Shown here: positions 54,936-61,839 of the stretch, piece by piece
Numbering within the stretch: position 1 is the first letter of the stretch
How the letters are laid out: every line of letters starts with the position of its first letter
Assembly (NCBI GenBank): GCA_020632995.1
Contig: JACKEN010000001.1
Span: forward strand, 1,024,001-1,088,000
Reading direction: 5' to 3'
Length of the DNA stretch: 64,000 nt
From: Deltaproteobacteria bacterium
GTDB taxonomy: Bacteria > Myxococcota > Kuafuiibacteriia > Kuafuiibacteriales > Kuafuiibacteriaceae
Made by a program: the position numbers and the translations under genes
Notes under the pieces: generated by a model
Told to the model about the DNA's origin: nothing
The model's input: only the letters and a program-made list of their open reading frames with translations
Databases searched by the model: none

Positions 54936-55145
54936 GGGGAGTTCTGGCCCGGTGTACTCGCCCCGAAACGCGGATGCAACCCTTCACGTAGGGGGTCCCG
55001 GACAAAGACACCCCCAGATATTGGGGCTCGCAAGCAACTCCCGCTGCCTGCTGGGCGCGGATCTCGGCGCCGGGTGCACCTGCAGCGGGGCATATGAGGA
55101 TGAAACCCCGGGCGGGGCCGAGGTGTTTCGACGGTGCAACCAGGC

Positions 55146-55985
55146 TCAGCGGCCGAGGAGGCGGTGCAGCTCGGGATCGTCGCGCAGGCGGTCGAACATC
55201 CGGTCCGAGTCGACCCACTGCTTCACCCGCTCGGGCTCGAGCGCCAGGGCCTTGCCGAGGCTCTCGTACGCCTCGGCCGGCCGGCCCCAGGCCGCGTAGA
55301 GGGCGGCGAGGTGGTACTGGGCGAGGATCTCCTGCCCGTCGGCCGCCACCGCCTGGCTGAAGGCCCGCTCCGCTTCTGCATAGAAACCCTGGGCGGAGTA
55401 GGCGATCCCGAGGTCGATCGCGGCGTCGATGTTGGCGTCGTCGGCCTTCAGGACCTCCTTGAGGTGCCGGATGGCCTCGGCGTGCTCGCCGATGTCGATC
55501 AGGCTGGCCGCCAGCTCCTGCCGGGCCCCGGCGTCGCTCGGGTCGAGCTCGCAGGCCACCCGGAACTCCTCGATCGCCCGGTCGTGCTCGCCCCGGTCCA
55601 CGAAGCAGAGGCCGAGGTTCACGTGGGCGTCGGGGTAGTCGTGCTCGAGCCGGATGGCGGCCTGGTACTCCTCGACCGCCATGTCGCTCGCCTGGGCGGA
55701 GAGGAAGCAGGCGAGGTTGTAGTGGGCGGTGGGGCTGTCCGGCTCGAGCCGGATGGCCTCGAGGTACTCCCGCAGGGCCTGCATGTAGAGGCCCTTCTCG
55801 GCGTAGACGGTGGCCAGGTTGTCGTGGGCGGCGGCGGAGTCCGGGTCGAGCTCGATCGCGCGCAGGAAGGCCTTCTCGGCCTCGTCCAGCCACTTGCGAT
55901 CGGCGGCCTCGATGCCTCGGGCGTTGTAGGCGTCGCTCTCGCGCTGCCGCCGACGCTGCTCGAGCTCGTCCTCTTCATCCGACAT
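55146..55985 (-). CDS. TPR-repeat protein
   Basis: From the ATG at 55985 the 279-residue product is built almost wholly of about seven TPR units (for example AEKAFLRAIELDPDSAAAHD, AVEEYQAAIRLEHDYPDAHV, AEAERAFSQAVAADGQEILA) after a charged N-terminus MSDEEDELEQRRRQRESDAY. No signal or membrane segment, so probably a cytoplasmic scaffold. The very long frame extending to 57800 is a shadow of the opposite-strand genes. Confidence 0.88.
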   Translation of the reverse strand: MSDEEDELEQRRRQRESDAYNARGIEAADRKWLDEAEKAFLRAIELDPDSAAAHDNLATVYAEKGLYMQALREYLEAIRLEPDSPTAHYNLACFLSAQASDMAVEEYQAAIRLEHDYPDAHVNLGLCFVDRGEHDRAIEEFRVACELDPSDAGARQELAASLIDIGEHAEAIRHLKEVLKADDANIDAAIDLGIAYSAQGFYAEAERAFSQAVAADGQEILAQYHLAALYAAWGRPAEAYESLGKALALEPERVKQWVDSDRMFDRLRDDPELHRLLGR

Positions 55986-56120
55986 GACCGGTACTTGCGC
56001 CACTAGCCAACTTCCCGGTCTGGGGCAACGGCGGATCCCGGGGCCCCGTCTCGAGTGTGCCGTGCTGGGGCTCCCTCTTCGGTTTACTCTATCGATCACC
56101 CCTGCATAGAGTCTGCGGCG

Positions 56121-56912
56121 ATGACGCTCTGTGTGGACCGGTCTCACCGCGCCCCCGCCCTGGCCCTGTCCGGGGTCCTGGCCTTCCTCGCCGCTTGCGG
56201 GGGCGAAGATCCGCCCCCGAAGGAGGTGCCCAGCCCCACCCAGGTGCGCGACTACTTCGCCCTGAACAACGACAGCTGCTGGCGCTACAAGTTCATCAAG
56301 TCGGGCGCCACCCTGTTCGCCCGGGTGGACGTGAGCGGGCCGAACGAGACCTCGATCGCGGGCGAGACGGTCTACGTGCGCAAGTTCTCGCTCGAGTCGG
56401 GCGGGCTGCCGGTCGAGTGGTTCCTCGACACCGAGGCCGACGCCGAGGTGCGCCTGTTGCGGGCGACGTCGGGGCGCGATCAGGCGAGCCGCGAGACCCG
56501 GCGCTACGAGACCGACCCGTCGCCCCTGTTCGGGACCCTCGACTTCGCCACCGGCGGCGGGGTGGAGCTCGAGGCGGGCGCGCGCTTCAGCACCGAGTCG
56601 ACCCCCGAGCTGTGCACCGGGGTCGACCAGAGCTGCGCCCCGGGCGGGCTCGAGCGGCACGAGTGGACGGTGCTCGGCAACGAGGCGGTGACCACCCCGG
56701 ACGGCGAGAAGGACGCGATCAAGCTCCAGTACCGCATCACCGCGGACACCGGCAGCGGCACCGCCAACTACTTCATGGTGCCGGGCCTCGGGGTGGCGAA
56801 GTTCACGGACTTCGACGGGACGTTCTATCAGGTGTGCGATTGGCGGGTGTGCGACTCCACCGGCACCTGCGTGGGGGCGGACAGCTGCAACGCCCTGACG
56901 TGCATCCCTTGA
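56121..56912 (+). CDS. Putative lipoprotein
   Basis: From the ATG at 56121 the 263-residue product has a lipoprotein signal peptide (APALALSGVLAFLAACGG, lipobox LAAC). The mature part is soluble, Cys-containing (NDSCWRYK, ELCTGVDQSCAPG, VCDWRVCDSTGTCVGADSC) and ends with a Cys-rich strand. The beginning CWRYKF...VSGPNETSIAGETVYV suggests a beta-sandwich. No family is recognised. A longer frame starts at 56055 but lacks the signal at its start. The next lipoprotein gene follows after 27 bases, in one transcript. Confidence 0.75.
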   Translation: MTLCVDRSHRAPALALSGVLAFLAACGGEDPPPKEVPSPTQVRDYFALNNDSCWRYKFIKSGATLFARVDVSGPNETSIAGETVYVRKFSLESGGLPVEWFLDTEADAEVRLLRATSGRDQASRETRRYETDPSPLFGTLDFATGGGVELEAGARFSTESTPELCTGVDQSCAPGGLERHEWTVLGNEAVTTPDGEKDAIKLQYRITADTGSGTANYFMVPGLGVAKFTDFDGTFYQVCDWRVCDSTGTCVGADSCNALTCIP

Positions 56913-56939
56913 ACAGGGTGGATGGGAGGGAGTGACGTG

Positions 56940-57761
56940 ATGATGAAGAAGGTGATGCTCTCGATGGCCGCGCTGGCCATGGTGGGCTGCGCGACCCAGC
57001 AGGCGGCCCCGGTGGCCGAGGATCCGCCGGCGGTGAAGGTGGACCGGCTGTTCCCGCAGCCGGACAGCCTCGACGCCTCCAAGCTGGCGGTGAAGGTGGC
57101 CATCTACAACCCGCGCTCCAAGCCGGTGCGCCTGATCGACATCACCTACGAGGTCGACACCAAGGAGGTGGCGGGGGTCATCAAGGGCACCGTGCCGATC
57201 GACTCCGCGGTGGATCCCGACCAGGTGGCCGAGGCCGAGTTCGTGGTCGAGATCCCCTTCGACAAGTCGGACGCCGCGGCCTACATGGCCATCCTCGCCA
57301 GGGAGACCGTGCCCCTCGAGGTGAAGGGGCAGGCCAACTTCGAGGGGGTAGGGGCGGTGCCCTTCACCCGGGTGGGGGCGGTGGCCACCCCGTCGCTCCC
57401 GAAGTTCATCGTCCACGACGCCCAGGCTGCCCGCTACGGGAAGGAGGGCATCGACGTGACCTTCTTCCTGCGCCTGATCAACGAGAACGCGTTCACCGTC
57501 ACCGTGGGTGAGGTGGACTACGCGCTCGAGATCTACGGCAAGAAGCTCAAGGAGCAGCAGGCCGGGATCGGGACCACCCTGGTGGCGGGCGCGGCGCAGG
57601 AGTTCGAGGTGAGCGCGGTCCTGGAAGAGAAGACGTTCCCGGGCGTCACCGCACAGCTGAAGACGGGGAAGCTGCAGTACCGGGTGCTCGGCACCGTGAG
57701 CGTGAACGACGTGGAAGAGGAGTTCGCCCACGAGGGCGAGATCGACCTGGATATGGACTGA
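56940..57761 (+). CDS. LEA14-type (water-stress domain) lipoprotein
   Basis: The 273-residue product starts MMKKVMLSMAALAMVGCATQ, with lipobox MVGC. Two LEA-2/WHy beta-sandwich repeats follow (LAVKVAIYNPRSKPVRLIDITYEVD, and IDVTFFLRLINENAFTVTVGEVDYALEIYGK, split), each with the typical N-P/N-E-N element and hydrophobic strands, as in desiccation-related LEA14 and bacterial WHy proteins. Sits in the envelope after lipidation; role inferred to be stress or surface related. Start at the ATG 56940 with GGGAGGGAG just upstream; 56922 is less likely. Confidence 0.82.
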   Translation: MMKKVMLSMAALAMVGCATQQAAPVAEDPPAVKVDRLFPQPDSLDASKLAVKVAIYNPRSKPVRLIDITYEVDTKEVAGVIKGTVPIDSAVDPDQVAEAEFVVEIPFDKSDAAAYMAILARETVPLEVKGQANFEGVGAVPFTRVGAVATPSLPKFIVHDAQAARYGKEGIDVTFFLRLINENAFTVTVGEVDYALEIYGKKLKEQQAGIGTTLVAGAAQEFEVSAVLEEKTFPGVTAQLKTGKLQYRVLGTVSVNDVEEEFAHEGEIDLDMD

Positions 57762-57767
57762 GGAGCG

Positions 57768-57811
57768 CCGCCCGGGGTCGGTGGCGCACATTCGCGCCAT
57801 CGGCCGGGCGG
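57768..57811. terminator. Long intergenic stem-loop between convergent genes
   Basis: CCGCCCGG (57768-57775) pairs with CCGGGCGG (57804-57811), and an inner stem GGTGGCGC/GCGCCATC (one G-T) continues it. It follows the LEA14-like stop and precedes the RHH stop on the other strand; no T-tract, so termination is likely but not proven. Confidence 0.5.
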
Positions 57812-57830
57812 GCCTCGAAGGAGAGGGTGG

Positions 57831-58031
57831 CTAGTCGTCCCGGCCGGAGCTGGAGCTCTCGAGGACGTCGTTGACCGACGGGAAGCGCATGATCTCCGTC
57901 CGGGCGATGCGCCACGCTTGCTGCACGATCCACGACAGGGACCTGTCCTGCCGGTTCGCTTCGTCCTGGATTTCCTTCAGCATCTCCTCTGGGAAGTAGA
58001 GGGACTGCTTTCGCTTGTCGGTGTTCGCCAT
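57831..58031 (-). CDS. Small ribbon-helix-helix-like protein (TIGR04563-like)
   Basis: From the ATG at 58031 the 66-residue product MANTDKRKQSLYFPEEMLKE is followed by IQDEANRQDRSLSWIVQQAW, the strand-helix-helix arrangement with SLYFPEEM and DRSLSW, which I know from a family of short myxococcal proteins. Ribbon-helix-helix proteins bind DNA as dimers. The frame extending to 58172 has no family character before this start. It diverges from the large lipoprotein gene at 58224. Confidence 0.78.
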   Translation of the reverse strand: MANTDKRKQSLYFPEEMLKEIQDEANRQDRSLSWIVQQAWRIARTEIMRFPSVNDVLESSSSGRDD

Positions 58032-58223
58032 TCGTTCCTCTTCCGATGGGGATTGCCGGTAGAAGATGTCTCTACCCGGTACGTGGGGCATGATGGGGCC
58101 GACCGGAGATGCTGTCAAGAAGGCGGCCCCAAGGTGCCCGTGGTGGCGCCAGACGCGCTCATCTCCGTTCATGGCACATCACCCGAGGCCGAGCGCCCGG
58201 GCATTCAAGGTAGAGTGTCCACG

Positions 58224-59792
58224 ATGAGTCAAAGAGTCTGGCTGGCGTGCGCGGGGATCGCGCTGGCGTCGTGGGGTTGCGGGGACGAGACCCTCACGCG
58301 CCTCGAGCCCAAGCTGGTGGTGACGCCCGAGGCGCTCGACTTCGGTGACGGCGTGGTCGACGCCGAGAACGTGCTCTCGCTGGGCCTCGCCAACCGCGGG
58401 GCGGGGCGGCTCGAGATCGCGGCGGTCGACGTCACCGAGGGCGCGGACGTGTTCTCGGTGGGCGTGTTCCCCGCGATCCTCGGGAGCCAGCTCGAGGACG
58501 AGCTCGTCGTGGTGTTCATGCCGAAGGCACCAAAGGTGGCCTACAGCGGCAAGCTGGTGATCCGATCCAACGATCCGCAGAACCCGAACCTCGAGGTGCC
58601 GCTCGATGGGGTCGGCGGGATCCGCGAGATCGACGTGATCCCGACCGAGGTGGACTTCGGGGTGGTGAACGAGGGCACCGCGCCTCGCCGCGGGGTCGAG
58701 ATCCGCAACCTGGGTGGCGATCCGCTGGTGGTGAGCGGCTTGGCCTACACCTCCACCTCCGCCGACCTGACCTTCCTGATGCCGGATGGCTTGCCGTTGA
58801 CGGTGGCGGCCATGACCTCCACCACGGTGTGGCTCCAGTACGCACCGACGGATCTGGGCGCCGACAGCGGCACCCTGGTCATCACCTCGAACGACGAGGA
58901 CGAGCCCCAGGTGACCGTGCGTGCCCGCGGGCGCGCGAACCTCGCCCCCCGGGCCCTGGCCTGGATCTGCGACAAGCGCCCGGGGGACGTGGGCTGCGCC
59001 GAGGATCGGCGGGCCCGCTCGGTGAGCGCCGGGGTAGGGCGCCTGCTCGGCCTCGACGGCCGTGACAGCGCCGATCCCGAAGGCGGCGAGCTGGAGTTCT
59101 CGTGGCGCATCGAGGAGGAGCCGGCCGACGCCCACCCCACGCTCCTGTTCGGCACCGAGGACATCGTCCAGAGGAAGCGCGCCACCGGCGAGGTCGAGGT
59201 GCCGCGGGTGGGGCGCTACGTGCTCCGCCTCGTCGCGAAGGACGATCGCGGCCTCGAGAGCTTCGACACTCCCGAGAGCCGGGTGGCGATCCTGCCGAAG
59301 GACCTCGAGATCTACCTGACCTGGGACCTCGCCACCGACGTCGATCTGCACCTCGTGCGGCCGGGCGGGGTGGTGGGCGACTACGGCTCGGGCAGCGTCG
59401 GGACCTCGACCGGGAGCGACTGCTCCACCTTCAACCGCAGCCCGGCCTGGGGCGCGGTGGGCCAGCGCGCCGACGATCCGAACCTCGAGCGCGACGTGGT
59501 GAGCGCCCGGGGCCCCGAGGTCATCAGCCTCGACTTCCCCGAGGACGGCGTCTACACCGCCTACGCCCACTACTGCGACAGCCGCCACGTGAACACCAAC
59601 GTGCATGCGTGGCTGGAGGTGTACGTGCGGGGCGAGGCGGTGCAGCGCGTCCCGATCATGGACGGCGCCCGGGTGCTCCCGGGCGAGCTTTGGGAGGCGG
59701 CGCTGATCTCATGGGACGCCGCCACCAACACCGCCCAGGTGTCACCGGGCACCGCGCAGGTCAGCCTGCGGCCGGAGCTCTGCGCCCTCTGA
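58224..59792 (+). CDS. Lipoprotein with ASH-like (choice-of-anchor D) and PKD-like beta domains
   Basis: From the ATG at 58224 the 522-residue product has a lipoprotein signal (RVWLACAGIALASWGCGD, Cys near 20). Two ASH/HYDIN-type beta-sandwiches follow (about 30-130 with PEALDFGDGVVDAENVLSLGL; about 130-240 with PTEVDFGVVNEGTAPRRGVEI and TLVITSNDEDEPQVTV), then a PKD-like domain (about 265-360, LDGRDSADPEGGELEFSWRI) and a C-terminal beta domain (YLTWDLATDVDLHLVRPGG). A surface or outer-membrane adhesion or sensing role is typical. The frame to 57918 is a shadow upstream of the signal. Confidence 0.82.
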   Translation: MSQRVWLACAGIALASWGCGDETLTRLEPKLVVTPEALDFGDGVVDAENVLSLGLANRGAGRLEIAAVDVTEGADVFSVGVFPAILGSQLEDELVVVFMPKAPKVAYSGKLVIRSNDPQNPNLEVPLDGVGGIREIDVIPTEVDFGVVNEGTAPRRGVEIRNLGGDPLVVSGLAYTSTSADLTFLMPDGLPLTVAAMTSTTVWLQYAPTDLGADSGTLVITSNDEDEPQVTVRARGRANLAPRALAWICDKRPGDVGCAEDRRARSVSAGVGRLLGLDGRDSADPEGGELEFSWRIEEEPADAHPTLLFGTEDIVQRKRATGEVEVPRVGRYVLRLVAKDDRGLESFDTPESRVAILPKDLEIYLTWDLATDVDLHLVRPGGVVGDYGSGSVGTSTGSDCSTFNRSPAWGAVGQRADDPNLERDVVSARGPEVISLDFPEDGVYTAYAHYCDSRHVNTNVHAWLEVYVRGEAVQRVPIMDGARVLPGELWEAALISWDAATNTAQVSPGTAQVSLRPELCAL

Positions 59793-59884
59793 TACTCCGC
59801 CCACGCCCACGATCTCTCCCCCCGTCTCCGGCCGCGCTTCGGCGGCTCGCTCTGGCCGCATGTCGGCGCGTTCGCCTGGGGCTT

Positions 59885-59907
59885 CGTGGTCGTGGTCGTG
59901 GTCGTGG
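59885..59907. repeat. Short (CGTGGT)n microsatellite
   Basis: Almost four tandem copies of CGTGGT lie just beyond the lipoprotein stop and next to the parE 3' end. No role evident. Confidence 0.7.
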
Positions 59908-59915
59908 ACGGACAC

Positions 59916-61835
59916 CTACACGTCGAGGGCCTCGGCGTCCGCCTCGCGGGCGCGCTCCATGATGAACTCGTAGCGCGGGGAGGGGTCCTTCCCCATCAGC
60001 TTCTCCATCATGTCGTGCGCGTCGTCGTCGATGCGCACCTGCACCGCCCGCCGTGACTTCGGATCCAAGGTGGTGCGCTTGAGCTCCTCGGCGTTCATCT
60101 CGCCGAGGCCCTTGAAGCGGCCGATGTCGACCTTGGCGTTCTTCGGCAGCTTCTTGAGGAACGCGTCGCGCTCGGCCTCGTCCCGGGCCCAGAACGTCTC
60201 CTTGGCGGTGTCGATGCGGAACAGGGGCGGCTGCGAGATGTAGACGTGCCCCTCCTCGACCAGGTCGGGCATGTGCCGCAGGAAGAAGGTCAGAAGGAGC
60301 GTGGCGATGTGGTTCCCGTCGGAGTCGGCGTCCATCAACAGGAAGATGCGCTCGTAGCGGAGCTTCGACTTGTCGAGCTTCGGGCCGATGCCGCACCCGA
60401 GGGCCGAGACGATGTTCCCGATCTCCTTGTTCTCGAGCACCTTCGTCAACGAGGCCTGCATCGTGTTCAGCACCTTGCCCCGAAGCGGCAGGATGGCCTG
60501 CGTCTTCCGGTCCCGCCCGGTCTTGGCGGAGCCGCCGGCGGAGTCGCCCTCGACGATGAACAGCTCGGAGGAGCGGGGGTCGGTGCTCGAACAGTCCGCC
60601 AGCTTGCCGGGGAGGTTGAGGCGGTGGGAGACCGCGCTCTTACGCTGCACCTGGGCCGCCGCGGCGCGCGAGGCCTGGCGAGCCCTCGACGCCAGCTCGA
60701 CCCGGTCGCAGATCCGGTCCGCGATCGAGCCGTGGTGGAGCAGCCACTGCTCGAGGGCGGGGCGTACGATGTTCTCGACCATCGTCTGGGCCTCGGCGTT
60801 GTTCAGCCGGCCCTTGGTCTGGCCCTGGAACTGGGGCTCCCGGATGTAGAGGGAGAGGATCGCCACCAACCCCTCGCGGATGTCCTCCGCGGTGATGTTG
60901 AGGTTCTTGGGCAGGCGCTTCTTGGCCTGCATATAGCCCCGCACCGCCTTCACCACCGCCTGCTTGAGGCCGGCCTCGTGGGTGCCGCCGTCCGAGGTGC
61001 GGACGCCGTTGGCGTAGGACAGGTGCAGCTCGCTCGTGCCGTCGGTCCACGCGAGGATCAGCTGGGTGCGCGGATACTCCTCGTGCTCGAGGAGGAACGG
61101 CACGTCGTGGGTGGGCTGCCGCTTGTTCTCCGAGAGCACCCGGGGGAGGAACTCCTTCAGGCCCTCGGGGTGGTGGAAGGTCAGCTCCTCGTTCCCGCGC
61201 GGATCCTGGTAGTGGATCGTGACCTCGGGGTGCAGGAAGGCCTTCGCCTCGAGCAGCTCCTTCACCCGCTTCGGGTCGAAGCGGCCGGCCATCGTGAACA
61301 CCGCGGGGTCGGGGCGGAAGTGGATGCGGGTGCCGTGCCCGCGCCGCCCGCCCAGCTTCTTGAGGCGCGTGGTGGCCTTGCCCTGCGAGAAGCTCTGGGT
61401 GAACTCCGCGCCGTCGCGGGTCACCCACACCGTGAGCTCCTCGGAGAGCGCGTTCACCACCGACGAGCCCACGCCGTGCAGGCCGCCGGACACGTCGTAG
61501 CTCTCGCTGTTGAACTTGCCGCCCGCGTGGAGCGTGGTGAGGATGATCTCCACCGCCGGCTTCTTGTACTTCTTCATCAACGCCACGGGGATGCCGCGGC
61601 CGTCGTCCTCGATGCTGACCCCGCGGTAGTCCTCGTCCAGCACCACGCTGATGGTGTTGGCGTGGCCGTTGATGACCTCGTCGATGCTGTTGTCGAGGAT
61701 CTCGCGCAGGAGGTGGTGGTAGCCGTGGGTGTCGGTGCCCCCGATGTACATGCCGGGGCGCATCCGGACGGGCTCGAGGCCCTCCAGCACGGTGATGCTC
61801 TCGGCCCCGTAGTCGCCGCTCTTCTTGCCCGCCAT
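59916..61835 (-). CDS. parE: DNA topoisomerase IV (or gyrase) subunit B, ATPase
   Basis: The 639-residue product is a type IIA topoisomerase B subunit: GLEPVRMRPGMYIGGTD, ATP-binding LDNSIDEVINGHAN, IEDDGRGIPV, YDVSGGLHGVGSSVVNAL, then the Toprim parts FIVEGDSAGGSAKTGRDR, PLRGKVLNTM and MDADSDGNHIATLLLTFF. Short length and the YKKPAVEIILTTLHAGGKFN segment fit ParE-type proteins, but GyrB of this size also exists. It follows parC by 4 bases in the same direction, an unusual parC-first order. Confidence 0.88.
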   Translation of the reverse strand: MAGKKSGDYGAESITVLEGLEPVRMRPGMYIGGTDTHGYHHLLREILDNSIDEVINGHANTISVVLDEDYRGVSIEDDGRGIPVALMKKYKKPAVEIILTTLHAGGKFNSESYDVSGGLHGVGSSVVNALSEELTVWVTRDGAEFTQSFSQGKATTRLKKLGGRRGHGTRIHFRPDPAVFTMAGRFDPKRVKELLEAKAFLHPEVTIHYQDPRGNEELTFHHPEGLKEFLPRVLSENKRQPTHDVPFLLEHEEYPRTQLILAWTDGTSELHLSYANGVRTSDGGTHEAGLKQAVVKAVRGYMQAKKRLPKNLNITAEDIREGLVAILSLYIREPQFQGQTKGRLNNAEAQTMVENIVRPALEQWLLHHGSIADRICDRVELASRARQASRAAAAQVQRKSAVSHRLNLPGKLADCSSTDPRSSELFIVEGDSAGGSAKTGRDRKTQAILPLRGKVLNTMQASLTKVLENKEIGNIVSALGCGIGPKLDKSKLRYERIFLLMDADSDGNHIATLLLTFFLRHMPDLVEEGHVYISQPPLFRIDTAKETFWARDEAERDAFLKKLPKNAKVDIGRFKGLGEMNAEELKRTTLDPKSRRAVQVRIDDDAHDMMEKLMGKDPSPRYEFIMERAREADAEALDV

Positions 61836-61839
61836 CCGG